From assembly GCA_934045075.1 (NCBI GenBank), contig OW203722.1, positions 13,888,796-13,952,795 of the forward strand: 64,000 bases of DNA, read 5' to 3'. Positions within the stretch are counted from its first letter, which is position 1. Each line of letters begins with the position of its first letter. Position numbers and translations under genes: made by a program. The notes under the pieces were generated by a model. That model worked only from the letters and a program-made list of their open reading frames with translations. It was not told where the DNA came from and made no database searches. Source of the DNA: Yponomeuta sedellus. Lineage: Eukaryota; Arthropoda; Insecta; Lepidoptera; Yponomeutidae. Shown piece after piece: positions 48,125-60,090 of this stretch.

Positions 48125-51100
48125 TTTATCTTTGAGTTGGTCATGTAAAAATTTTGTTTGTCTCGGGAAACCGTTTTTCGATTGAGGGTTCCATTAGTAA
48201 AATATGAAGCTCTGAAGCGCAAGTTTTTTTTGAAGTATGGGGTACTTTTATGAACTTGTTGTTTGTGTAAGGCAGGTTAATAACACCTTCCTTGTACGCG
48301 TGGCCCGACACGCAGTTGGCAGGTTTTCTATAGTATACGAGCTAGGTTAGAATTTTTTAATTTTTTTATTGACAATAACACATAAAAATCAATAATTAAC
48401 TGCTAATGCAGTTTATCGGAAACCTGTAGATAACAATTTTTAATATAAACTAACACAATCTACACGACCAACAGTATCGATAGTACCCTCTGAATCTGAA
48501 ACATAGGATAGATTTAGAAGCTGCTCAAAACAAAGCGCTAAAGCATTCTTTTAAATTGTACTTTTTTGTAACTTAAAAATTTTCATAGTTCTCATAGATT
48601 CGCCGTGTAAACTATATACCCAAGTCCATGTTGATCTATTAGATCTAGTTTTAAATTTCGAAGTCCCCGGGGCCCGGGAGTTGATTACATGAATCTCATA
48701 AAACACTAGCGGCGCCGACCGCAGAGAACCAACTCGGAGGCGGAGGGGCAAAAGAAAGTTGTTTTAAATAAAGATTGAAGTCGTTTGAAGTAGAAATGCA
48801 TTTCCGTCAGCGCGCGCGTCTTTCCGGACGCAGGGTCGCACCCCGTCGTCCCCATTATCGCTAAACCGTAAGTTACAGTAAATCCTCTTAGTCTCATAAC
48901 ATGTCTTACTGCTTAGGTAATGTCATAACTTACAAAGGGCAGAGAAATTGCCAAAAGGGGCAAAAACCCGTTAGTAAATGCAAAAAAGTCAGTCATGTTA
49001 GGCATGTTAGTCATGTTCAGACTAATTAACAAAAACCTCGACCGCTATTTTAAGCCTCAGAAAACAGTCTCGTTCGATTTCTCACAGGTAAGTGATTCTG
49101 GTCTCGCATGCTGCGGTTTAAAATTCAACGAACGCATTTAAGACTTTTTAGCATTTTTTAGCAATATTAACAATATAACAACTGACGTCTGCCATTTTGT
49201 TAATTTTGTAACGTCATATAGCCAGTGGCACTAGCGCTAGTGGCAAATACCTACCGTTTATCTTATTTGTAAAAATCAGTCCAGTGGTTTAGCTTATACG
49301 CCATCATACATACACAATAAACATACACAGATATTCGCGAAACACGAAAACCTTTCGGGTAAAAGTATTTTCATCTCGTTCCGCAATAAAACTCTATGTC
49401 GATATAGTTGTAGGCACAGAATCTCGTCACTTTTTTAAGTTTGAAAATATCCAAATAATAGAAAAATCAGTTCTGTTCAGAATGTTTGGCCTATTGTGCG
49501 ACGAGCAAATGAAGCAAGAACATGAAATCAGAGAAGAGCTTCTGTGTCTCTAATGTTCGCCCTGCTGCCATGTCACGTGGCCGTATTGCGCTGGCGTATT
49601 CATTTCCGGTCCTTGTACTTTTATTTTATAACCTTTACACCATTACCATTTGCTCGTACGCAAACTTGCTTAGGGCTGCCTGTTTCTCTCTGGAAAAACT
49701 AAGCGGACATGGAAAAACCGGTCAACAAAAAATCATGAAAGCAAATAAAACAAAAACGGAAAGACAACTTGTGATAAAATATTGCAAACAAATACGGTCT
49801 AACCCAAAACAATGTTAATCAAGTGAATCACCTCCAAAAAGCATTCGTAAACCTTCGTAGTTGATCTTTGCTTTTTCTAAAATAACATTCCTAGGGTCGC
49901 AACCCTATCTTGTCCCTTTCGGAGACTTCAGGACCCGCCCGCACATATTTATATTCATGGTCTGAGTACCTTTTCATCCCTCTACGAAATAGTTCTATCG
50001 CAATTTTCATGTATGTGCCGCGAGATAGCAACAAACAACCTTACTTTTCTGCTGTTCGCCATTTGATTGGGGGATTTACTTTTATGGTCAAATTTATAGG
50101 CGTTTTCTGCACAAGTTATGTTTTTCTGGGCCTTTTTCATAGAACCGAGGGGATTTCTTTGAAAATTATGTCGGCAACTCTTATAGTAAGTAAGCAGCAT
50201 CAACTTAAAGGAAGTCAAAGTAAAAAAATAATTATATGTGGAAAAGAAACTAACAAAGAAACTCCATATTTATTCTTTTAAAAACAGGTTTTAACTTAGT
50301 TAACAGAGTTTTAAAGTCAAAGTGATATTACACTAGACATAATCGTCCCCGTTAACATTATTTTAATTCCAGACATCATCCTAACATATTTTTTTAAACC
50401 GCATCGGTGCTAAGTGTAATACATCTTGAGGAATCTAATTGTAGATCCGTATAAAATGCCCCATAAAGTTGTATCAACCTTTGCAAGTAAAAATCGTGGA
50501 TATTACCATTTATGTTTATTCCTAGTATCAATATTATGATGGCTACAAATATTTTCGAAAATGCTGAAAATGATTTTTCTTTGCATACATAATAAACGTA
50601 CCTATAATAATTTTCGCCACCTAACTGAAGATACATTTTTCTGATGGCAGCCTTAGCGTAGTAGAGTCCGTCCCTTTCCGAACAAATGATAGTAATTTCC
50701 TAGCGGAAATGCATCAAAATGGCGAAATGACTGCTAAGCGGTTACCATTTGCCTGGATGCGTATATGACTTTCCGTATTCAATACGTCCCCTAAGCAGAG
50801 ATGAGTTCGGTACGATTTTTAAAACTCTACGTATCGTATACGGTACATCCCCTGGGAGCGATGAATTTGGTACGCCTTTCCATGACTATGTAAGTTTACG
50901 TCATTAAAAACCCGTATTGAATTTGACTAAAGGGTGACGAACTTGCGACGATTTTCGCAAGCAATATCCACCAAGAAGAAAACGTTCTCAATCATCGAGT
51001 CTAGTAACTCACTTGAAGAAAAATCTAAATGTCAATGAGATAAACCCTTACATTAAGATTGGTTTTAAGTAAAAAGGTAAATTAAAAATTCTTGTGTTAT

Positions 51101-51345
51101 TTACTCACCGTATCCATTACACTACCAATGAATGCTTGCGCATTTTTTGCTTTTTCGATCGATTTCAATGAACTATGGGTGTAATACCAGGTAAAAAAAA
51201 GGTAAAAAAAAGTATTGCATTGAAATGTTCGTATCTCAACGGAGAACCGAGTTATTGTAAAAAAAACTGAATTGAACCCTTATTCAAGATGGCGATAAAT
51301 GCATAAAGGAAGTTTTGGTCGACTATTTGCTAATGCCTAGACTCC
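48125..51345. other. Mostly unidentified; minor repeats
   Basis: The GC-rich 48660-48860 and the blocks near 49200-49330 (agtccagtggtttagcttat, an insect-repeat-like phrase) suggest old repeats. Two diverged ~66-bp units (atgagttcggtacgattt at 50800, atgaatttggtacgccttt at 50861) form a local repeat. Open frames at 49522-50281 lack support. Confidence 0.3.
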
Positions 51346-51349
51346 TCGT

Positions 51350-51500
51350 GAAAGAGCACCGATAAGATGGTCGGACGTCATAAAAGCGGCAGCCAGTAAC
51401 AGCATGTACCAGGCGGTCCACATGGCGGAAAACCATTTGCTATGGAAACGAGCGACCCATGATCGCGATCCTCAGTCATAAGGGAATGACGTAGAAGAAG
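51350..51500 (+). pseudogene. Non-LTR retrotransposon C-terminal fragment
   Basis: One frame reads APIRWSDVIKAAASNSMYQA, then HMAENHLLWKRATHDRDPQS and stop. This matches the conserved end of many insect non-LTR polyproteins (RWSD... with a terminal HDPQ-like signature). It is followed by a gaagaaga tail, consistent with a 5'-truncated insertion. Confidence 0.65.
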
Positions 51501-51570
51501 ATCCCTCGTATATTACATACTATTGCTATTGCTAAATTTTGTATAAAATATAGTTCACTCATTCGGTCAT

Positions 51571-52815
51571 GTATTTTTAATACAGTTGCTCAAAAAGTGG
51601 CGTATTACAGGGACGTATAGCGTGCGGGATGTGGGCTATTTACACACTCGTGCATTTTTTTTACCTTTACCGCACTCGTGCCTTTTCTTTCCCAACTGTC
51701 AAAATAATGTCTACTAGAAAGAAAAACCAACCATGAAGTTTTTACTAAAAAAAATCATAGAAGTTTTTATGAGTTACTAATTTGTTTCAATATCAGATTT
51801 AATTATTTGATTGAATGAGTTAAGTTAGGTTTCATTTCATTTCATCTCATTAAATTTCATTTTCATTTCATATCAATAAAAAAATTCTACTGAAGACTTG
51901 GCTGTATGGGCATAGTTCCCTGTGCCTACTAGAATGGGTGAAGAAAAAAATCTCTGCTTATATTTTTTTACGGTTGGCGCCATTTTCCAAATAATTTTTC
52001 TTTATTAAATTGCTTATTTTTTTCGCAACTGTTTTAAAAATAGTCGTTCAGTACACGTGCGGAACCGTCATTGCAACTTGTTCCGACTGTCAACGCTCGC
52101 CTTCGGCCACGCCTCGGTTCGGGTAGACATTTGTCGGAACTCCTTGCAATGACAGCCTTTCCGCACTTGTAATGAAATATACTATTTTAATACAGTTGCT
52201 CAAAAAGTGGCGTATTGCAGGGACGTATAGCGTGCGGGATGTGGGCTATTACACACTCGTGCTTTTTTTTACCTTTCCCGCACTCTTGCGTTCTCTTTCC
52301 CAATTGTCAAAATAATGTCTATTAAAAAGAAAAACCAACCATGAAGTTTTTACTAAAAAAATTCATAGAAGTTTTTATGATTCATGCAAATACGTATATT
52401 TCTAAAAAGAAGCTACTAATTTGTTTCAATATCAGATTTAATGATTTGATTGAATGAGTTAGGTTAGGTTTCATTTCATCTCATTTAACATTTTCATTTC
52501 ATATCAATAAAAATATCCTACTGAAGACTGGCTGTATGGGCATAGTTCCCTTTGCCTACCAGAATGGGTGAAGAAAAAAAAAATCTCTGCTTATATTCTT
52601 AACGGTTGGCGCCATTTTCCAAATATTTTTTCTTTATTAAATGCTTATTTTTTTGCAACTGTATTAAAAATAGTCGTTCAGTACACGTGCGGAACCGTCA
52701 TTGCAACTTGTTCCGACTGTCAATCCTCGCCTTCGGCTGCGCCTCGGCTCGGGTAGACATTTGTCGGAACTCTTTGCAATGACAGCCTTTCCGCACTTGT
52801 AATGAAGTATACTAT
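51571..52815. repeat. Tandem duplication (~610-bp period) of a composite inverted-repeat unit
   Basis: Unit 1 (about 51571-52186) and unit 2 (about 52187-52815) are highly similar throughout. Each unit begins ttttaatacagttgctcaaa and later carries the inverse gcaactgtattaaaaatagt. Those blocks enclose ~470 bp with gcgtgcgggatgtgggctat and a TTCAT-rich run. After that comes a ~140-bp imperfect foldback between gtgcggaaccgtcattgcaa and ttgcaatgacagcctttccgcac. The junctions share actatt/aatagt. No protein is encoded. Confidence 0.75.
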
Positions 52816-54120
52816 TGTCACGTTGTGTATTTTCTCCAATGCCTTTAACGGCTCAGGTTTCGATTTACTCTGGTAGCACCATATAATTTTGTAGGCTGAC
52901 ATCTCTTCTTTAAGTCTGTTTTGATGAGAGACCGCCTGAGATAGGTTGTTGCATTGTTTGGGTTGCCATAGGAAATCTTGTTAACCCTATTTATTATCGG
53001 AGTAAATAGATTTCCTATGGCTATTTCAGGGAAAAATAGTAACTTCAGGTATTGATGGATATCATTTATTTAATTAAAAGATAGAAAAATAATAACATAA
53101 TAAACAAAGACTAAATACAGCTAGTAATGAAAAAATACAAGTAATTGTAAATTACACAATATGGAAATTTTGGAATATTGTTTTCGGAGATAATAATTTT
53201 CGGATTGTGGCCACCCAAGCATAAGATTGAGAGTTGTGACATGAATGGCTGCTTATATAAATTGGGCTAAATTTGTAGCTTGAAGCATCTGGTGATTGAC
53301 GGAGGTCTGGTCCTCCATTGTGAGCAGACTTGGCTCAGATGGCGTCGAAGCAGCCCATTTAAATCATATTTGGTAGCAGCAGGGACCCTGTAAGTAAATA
53401 CTTATATGGAAAACTGTGTGTAGAATCGTGTACAATTCAGGTTAGGTCATCTCTCATATTCGTGGCTATTTTCAGGAAATATCAGACCCATGCTAAAGGG
53501 TAAAGGCGGGATTACCAGCGTTGAGACAATCCTTAGTTGCTGAATGTTTTCGGTAAGATTTATCCTGATTTAATAATTGCCTGCCACATGCTTAAGCCAT
53601 TTGCAATCTTCTAATAGAAGCAATTTTCTTCCCTTCAGCTGGATAGGGTTTATGATGTTTATTTATTTATTCATTTTATAGCTTTTAGTGCTTGTTGACT
53701 TTTGGAGATTTCGTTTGGGACAGTGTTCTCTTTTCGCTGTAGAGAAACAGCTCCTATTTTTGGCTGCCGGATTGACTTCACCTTAATGGTTCTTCTAGAC
53801 AAGGTCTGAGAAACAATTTTAAATTATAAAGTAGGGAATTAGGATTTGAAGTAATAAATATAATTATTGAAATTGATGGCAATCTGATTTTAAGTAGGGA
53901 CTAACAACTTTAGACAGTGTAACTGGTAAACCAATATTAGAACCAATTTCTGTAGCGACCCCGCTCTGCTCTGAGCTTTTAAAAATTTAATTAAGTAATT
54001 GTCTGGGTTTAGATACTAAGGTTTCACAATTATACTATTGCTACTGTATGTAAATAAACGTTAGGTAATAAAGATAGTGCTTAATACTAACCGTTTTCTT
54101 TCATCCCCTTATATTAAGGC
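52816..54120. other. Unidentified stretch
   Basis: No gene recognised. At 52965-53035 an imperfect inverted pair (ccataggaaatc / gatttcctatgg) frames ~40 bases. The segment could be an old LTR or transposon remnant, but no defining end was found. Confidence 0.3.
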
Positions 54121-54447
54121 CCTGGGGGCCGATTCTCGCCCATGCGAATTTAAAGCGTACACGAAAATAAGACATTTGTCGCATAAAAATAAGATAAGGT
54201 AACTCGACAGAGTCATTAGACATTTATTTTCTCATTCGAATTCAATCTAGCATAGCGTTCAGAATACAGATTTTGGCTGTCGCTCGACTTTTTACGTAGA
54301 ATTCCAAGTTATAAGCCTCAGCGTGCTCAGAAATAAATTTTCATTTAATAGAAACAAGTAACATTATATATTATACAAAAATTATGATAGCTTAAATATT
54401 TATAATAATAATAATTAATGAAAAAATGGAACTAAACCTAAAACATT

Positions 54448-57393
54448 CTAATTTAAATAAAATATTTGAGCCAGACCGCTGTCGGGCGGCAGAGTACCAA
54501 GAAGGCTGGCGGCATTGCCTCGCTGTATGGCTAGTCTTATTCTTTGGCCAAAGTAAGCACCAGCCCTCGGGTCTCCTGAAGCGTCGACTAGGCGCGACGA
54601 GATCTCCATAAAGAGGAGTCTCGCCTCCGGACCCCATGGCCCCAGAGTCTCGACTCCGAAAGGCACAAATATATAGCCCTGCCCTATGATTGCATATTTG
54701 TGCCTCTTATTCGACTCTGCGTTGGACGCCGCCGTCCCTGCATAGCAAGCGGTCGCATGGATATGGGATTGTGCAAGCGTATCAACACAATTTGCGTCCC
54801 AGACCAGCGACCGCCCATTCTTCCATTGAATGAGAGTCATTCCGTCAGGCCTCTTGCCATCGTCGCGCGCAATCCCAGTGGGCTCCAGGACTGCAGGCAC
54901 GCCTACGCTGGCAAGAGCCCGACGGATTATGTCATTCAGGGCAGCGTGTCTAGACAGACGTCCAGCGCTACGGCAGCATGCCAGGCCATGGTGACCTAAC
55001 GCATCGACGCCTCCACCGCAGCGGCAGCGATGTGGCTCGTTAGTCCTGGCTCCCAACCTCAGACTAACTCCCAAACTAAATGTGGTTCTCTCTAAGAGAG
55101 TACCTATGCTCGCCGATGGGAGGGCCCTCAACCAGTAGCCTGATTCTGGCTCGCAGCTGGCTAAGAGACGAGCAGGCTCCGCGTCGTCGCCTGCAGTTTC
55201 AAGGAGTTTTTTACGAACCCGCATGCAGAGCGGCTCATCCCAAAGCCTTTGCGATCCCAGAATCTTTGGAATTACCTGGCTCGGACCGGCTGCGTCGGTC
55301 CAGGCACTCCTGGCCTCAGCTACGCACGCGACCTCTACGTCTCCAAGAGACGGGGAAATAATTTTACCAATGAGGTCGATCGTGCTATGAACCGAGGACA
55401 GGAACGCCGGGAGGGCCACACTTGATGCCGTTCTTATACCCAGGCCACCGTGACGGATCGGAAGTGTGGCCTGGGTCCAGCTCCTATCCTGTAACGGGCA
55501 ATTTAGAATTTCTATTATAGTAGTTTTGATAAGTTCGTCGAGACAAAGTAAAAGATCTAAATGATTCCAAAGGGTTGAACACCTTAGAGCATACGTGAAT
55601 TTAGGGACAAAAAGGCAGAATTTGATGATCCAGTAAGCCATGTGTGGATTTATCTCCTTGAGACGACCAGACGATTCCTTAAATTTAGTTATTTGATCAC
55701 AAACGAAGCTTGCATAAGAATCGTCCAGAATTGGGGCACCTAGGAGGCGAAGCGATTCGTTATCAATTATTTTAATGTCAGGTGCCAAACTATTTTTTTG
55801 CCAAACAAATTTTGATATCAAATGTTGTTTACTCTCGGTGGAAGAAACATTTGTGTACAGTTCACACTTTGAAAAATTTAGATCCAATCCTATAGACTTG
55901 AATTTCTCGATTAAATTTTTGAGATCTGAAAGTACACAATTCGCGTCGCCTCCTAGGGTCCCATCGTCTAAATACCAAACGTTGAATTTTGATGCCAAGG
56001 ACTTAACGTGTGTGTGAATAGCCAAACTAAAGATAGCCGGTCCGAGCGGGTCGCCTTGCTAACAGCCAACTGCAGAGTGCAGTAGGTGGCCGTTGAATGT
56101 AAGATTTGTCGGCCTACTATAGCACTGCCACAAATAGGCATATGTAGCAGGTATAATTTTTTTTATTACTGTCAGCAAAGCTCCTCGGTCTACCGAGTTG
56201 AAGGCGTTCTTTACATCCACCTTCAGAAGCACATCGCCTCCGCCGTGTTTCAGGAAGGTGCGAGTTGCATGTATGGCGGCTTCACATCCTCCCTTGGTCC
56301 CGAAACCCAGCTGTAGAGGTTGAAATTCTGTTGCTAAATCAGGCAAAATATATCTACAGCAGATCTTCGAGACTACACGGCGGATTGTATTGCCGATAAC
56401 AATGGGCCTGATACCGCCGTCTTTTTTACGGAGCGCACATAGGTTTGCGCCGTATAAAGTGTCAATAATATCAGCGCAAACCTTTCCCGAGAGCATGACG
56501 TTAACAAGCCGCGTCATGTTTCCCAGTAGGGTAGTGCTGGCATCCCCGGCCACACCTAAAATCAAATCTTTAAAATGTTGTGGTGTGAGGCCGTCCAGGC
56601 CGCCAGCTGAGCCGGGCCTGAAAGACATGATCGCGGCCTGCACGTCCTCTGAGGTGGCCTCGAGAGTGGGCTCCGATGCGTCGGGGGCATCAGGCAGTTG
56701 AAGTGTGGCCGCTGGAGAAGGATGTTTCGATTCCAATTCGGCGAGCGTCTCCGGAGTGTCAGGAGCAACTGAATCACTCGAAAAAAGGAGTTGAGCAGCT
56801 CCTTTTATGTCACCATCGTTAAATTTGTTTTCAACTTTTTTGGAAATTTTGGTGGGTGTTTTTAGTCCTGAATTGTTTTCTAAACTAGGCCTAATGGTGG
56901 TTGAGCAGTTGTTTTTAATTTTTTGAGTTAAGGAGCCACTATTCCTTTCTCGCTTGTTTACGTGCAGTGTGCGGTATGAGAAGGTCAAAAGGTTCTCCCA
57001 GCTACTTCTGTCATTTTGCTCTACTACAGCCCTAATGTGTGAAGACAAAGAAGTAGCCACACTGCGTCTAGCTCCCCGTGGGATTCTCTTTACTAGAGGG
57101 AGGGAACTTTTAAAATTACTAATTTCTTCCCAAAATGGCGAAACAGGCGGAGAGTTTGGGTTTATGTTTGAGCGCTTCGGGGGAATAGAGACTGTTGTTG
57201 GGTTTTGAGGAGTAGAAGCATGACTAGGTTTGTGGCACCTACCCTTGTGAATGTTAAGACCTCTCTTTCCTCTAAAATAGCGTGTCTGCGAGCAATCAGG
57301 ACACTGCACGTAAATTTGGCTCGACGATGACACCTCGGAGTGGTCTTGGGAGTTGGTTTGGGTGGGAGCCAGGCATGTCCGAGTAGGTAACAT
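54448..57393 (-). pseudogene. Retrotransposon polyprotein: zinc finger, reverse transcriptase, restriction-like endonuclease; one in-frame TAG
   Basis: Start ATG at 57391-57393; final TAG at 54448-54450, giving 981 sense-or-stop codons before the terminator in one unbroken frame. Near the N-terminus a C2H2-type finger uses C31, C34, H49 and H54. The reverse transcriptase follows, with fingers motif PGSAGGLDGLTPQHFKDL, motif A VDVKNAFNSVD (D393) and catalytic YLDD at about residues 474-477. Downstream are a CCHC-like knuckle (CRC...H....C) and the nuclease-like RPDG...WD....D segment. The only visible lesion is TAG at 56059-56061, codon 445, immediately before QGDPLGP. In this family that position normally holds a residue of the conserved G-x-x-QGDPL motif, so a single substitution is likely. 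As it stands the ORF gives a 444-residue product lacking the YLDD box, unless the stop is read through. The promoter is not identified. Confidence 0.85.
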
Positions 57394-57967
57394 AAAAGAA
57401 CACTACACAAAGATTAAAAACACCTATCAATCGAAAAAACACCATACAAAAGACACGGGTGTCCCTTAGTGCATAAACACATTTTTTGTTTTGACGGAAG
57501 CTGTCTTCATGACTGCTGTCTAAACGTCACGCGCGCGCAGCGGTGACAAGCAAGCGGACGCTTATATTGGCCGCCGCCCTGCCGTGTTGACGTCGTTGCT
57601 AGGATACCAATCCGCCGCCGTGGCAACGCCGGGCTGTCACCCCACCTGTCTTCAAGACAGACGACTCTCACAATGGTGTTGGCTTTGAACAGCTGATTCT
57701 GATGCTGTCCTGCACATGCGCCTTGCTCCCACAAGAGACAGGCTACTTGGAACTTCGGCGGCGCTGTTGTCACTCTTTTCCTGTACAATTGGTACTTAAT
57801 TTTGCCAAAAATAAATAAAAATTGGGAGCTGTCAATGATTCAATGTTCTCAAAATTCTCCCTCTAGAGACACCAATAACATCTCGAGGTATGAATATGGT
57901 ATAGTATAGTATGGTACAGTCTTACGCGAACGAATGGTGAACCTACAAAATTATGCTACACAGCACG
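57394..57967 (-). promoter_or_regulatory. 5' region of the retrotransposon (probable 5' UTR)
   Basis: The region from the start codon to the split-element boundary is GC-rich at 57480-57780, unlike the AT-rich host DNA. It has no other long sense-strand ORF. A (TATAG)-like run lies at 57897-57917. Promoter motifs cannot be assigned by eye. Confidence 0.4.
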
Positions 57968-58012
57968 AGTTGTATACGACTTATTTGCTAATGAAGTGAG
58001 AATTGGCTCCCT

Positions 58013-58404
58013 GATAGCTCAAAGCTTCCAGACAATCTTCAGATTTTTGGTGGCTCCGGCCACAGTTTCAGTCTCAACATTTCTGTTCTGTCGACTACTG
58101 TTTCCTCACTACTGGGCAGGAAGTAGTTATGTCGCACTATTTCAGTTCACAACAATTTCTTACGCGTTTTTTTCCAAAGTAATGTCTGGACAACCTACTA
58201 AATGTGTATTGTGTAACAAAGCATTTCTTTTAACTTTAATCATGATTTAAATACTTCAATTCTATAGGATAAAGGTTGTTCCATCTCTAATAAAAAAAAA
58301 ATCGTTACAATATCAACCTAACATAAGTAGAATGTCTGGTATTATATTACACCTACAGGTAGACTAATGGAGTGCGGTTTTCTATTAACTTAATAATGTG
58401 GAAT
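58013..58404. other. No identified feature
   Basis: Non-coding spacer. The + strand frame at 57996-58250 begins inside the TIR element and has no support as a gene. Confidence 0.3.
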
Positions 58405-58415
58405 AGTTAAAAAAG

Positions 58416-58684
58416 CTGCTGTGTGGTGTCGGCCTAGAGAATAGCACCAACCCAAATTCTTCCCGCAGGTGTCGTAAAAGGCGACTACGGGTCACAAACC
58501 GGGGGGTGGGCAGCAGCGCCCCCTGCAGTACAATTCCACCAAATTGCGATCCCCAACCCGCATGCCCAGCGTGTGGAATTTTATGGGCATTACCCCCCAA
58601 TGATAGCACAACCTTGCGCTATGGCGCTCATTAGGGGAGGGCTATGTCCAGCAGTGGACTAATATAGCCTGAAGAAGAAGAAGA
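58416..58684 (+). mobile_element. SINE-like retroposon with RTE tail, copy 2
   Basis: An exact 11-bp duplication agttaaaaaag flanks it at 58405-58415 and 58685-58695. It starts ctgctgtgtggtgtcggcct, continues caggtgtcgtaaaaggcgac and ggtgggcagcagcgccccct, and ends with the RTE-derived block gctatggcgctcattagggg to (GAA)n. It matches 14840-15097 from the same 5' base, which shows a defined element. Confidence 0.8.
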
Positions 58685-58695
58685 AGTTAAAAAAG

Positions 58696-59864
58696 ATGTA
58701 CTACTGTACGACATTTCAGTTGTTTAGACCATTAAAAAAGCGTACTGAGCGCATTTCTTCTTGCGGGACGCATAGAATACGGAATGCCAATTGCGCTGCC
58801 TGGATTAATCTTCGTGTGTAACATCAATATTTAAAACCCCTTTAGACCGATTCTCACCAAACTACTACTAATTATTAAATCTTGCAATTACAAGTACATC
58901 ATTAATAGAACAATGGGATGGTTGTAACGGTTTGAAAAGCGTATTCTATTTCACTGCAACTGGCAGGACATAACAAAAAGCGACAGCGATATTCAAAACT
59001 TGAAAATATTTTATTTTTTATTCCAACCAGCTGCATCCATGTAGATACCTAAATACAGCAAGTGCACAGGTGCAGTGATCAAGGCACGCGCGTGTGGACC
59101 CAGACAATGCAACAAAATTGCGAAGCGCTAGCGCCCGATGTGCACCCTTTGAATAACGATGTCCATTCGTTGGGAAACTGTCTCCACAATTCATTGTTAC
59201 CGTGATAATATGATGAGCAATTATTTTGGCATGTTGCCAATCGCAATCTATGTACCGAATAAGCTTTTTTAGGGTTCTGCAGTATAAAGGGAACGCTTAT
59301 AGTTTCGCCTCCTCCGTCTGTCTGTTTGTCCGCCGCTTAGCACAGAGACGTAAAAACTTGACTTAATGTCTTTATCCCCTAGATAGGGTAGAGGGCGTCC
59401 ACAGATGTCCTTCATTGCGATCGGTCTTGAGCTTAACGCTTCACCTCGCTCCACTAAATTACGATGCTCAACGCTTCTGCTAACTGCAAATGACGGGGAC
59501 GGCCACGCTTTCTTTTTACCTGGGGATTCCAGTCCAAAGCTTGCTTCGGTATGTGATCGGGGCCTCTACGAAGTGTGTGGGCCAATCCATTTCCACTTGC
59601 GGCGGGTGATCTGGCCGTCGACGTAAGGACTAGAGAGCTGAAATATAGATTAGATATTCATATTTATTGCCACGGCAAAAAGGTACAATACATATTTAGG
59701 GTACTATAACATCAAAATAAGGGATGCAGTGTTTTTCTTGCCTACACCGTTGTTGATCGTTAAAAATCTTATAGATGTAGGAAGACCATTACTCGATTTA
59801 GTATTCCATTTCCGCAATAATAAGCTTTAAAGCGCAATTTTTTGTCACCCTATTGCGCCTTTGC
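58696..59864. other. No supported gene; minor repeat
   Basis: 59645-59850 (ttattgccacggcaaaaagg, ttgcctacaccgttgttgat) resembles 47850-47910 and 48117-48240 loosely and may be an old repeat. Frames at 59269-59626 lack splice support. Confidence 0.3.
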
Positions 59865-60090
59865 TTCCGTTCTTCGCAAGGCACGTGAAGCCGTTGGTGC
59901 TGGCTGTCAGGCAATGGCAGTCGTTAAGCTATATCATAGGCTTATGGGCGGCTTAATAACTTCTGACAATAAGGCCCGCCACTGTCTTACAATGCTCCAT
60001 CAGCCCGGACTTGGCCCCCGTGGTGGAGTATGGCCAAACCTTCCTTCGATGCAGGAAGAGACCCAGCAGTGGGGGCATACAAGGGTACAT
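59865..60090 (+). repeat. Family D retroposon copy
   Basis: It runs from gcgcctttgcttccgttctt through acgtgaagccgttggtgctg to cagcagtgggggcatacaag and a catcgatcgatgg tail. It is 5'-truncated compared with 39590-39955. Confidence 0.65.

Larger units (their letters stand above)
54322..57967 (-). mobile_element. Near-intact non-LTR retrotransposon with restriction-like endonuclease (R2-like organisation)
   Basis: On the - strand the insertion has a ~570-bp 5' region (57394-57967), one long ORF interrupted by a single stop, and a ~125-bp AT-rich 3' region (54322-54447). The order zinc finger, reverse transcriptase, CCHC, PD-(D/E)XK-type nuclease in one ORF, with no apurinic-type endonuclease, is that of R2/NeSL-like elements. 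The flanking host sequence is a TIR element and not rDNA, so it is not a standard R2 in 28S. No clear target duplication is visible beyond AG. The outermost bases cgtgct and agcacg happen to be inverted copies. Confidence 0.75.
54124..58009. mobile_element. TIR element 'B', second copy, split by a 3.65-kb retrotransposon
   Basis: The left piece (54124-54321) starts gggggccgattctc and the right piece (57968-58009) ends gagaattggctc. Joined, they align end to end with the uninterrupted element at 15384-15634. A 3-bp CCT lies on both sides (54121-54123 and 58010-58012) as target duplication. The interrupting DNA is 54322-57967. Confidence 0.7.

Noticed and set aside
52816..54120. Possible LTR retrotransposon remnant
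   Set aside because: No paired LTRs, primer-binding site or polyprotein motifs could be shown.
54322..57967. Classic R2 inserted in 28S rDNA
   Set aside because: The flanks are a TIR element, not rDNA, and only one N-terminal finger is evident.
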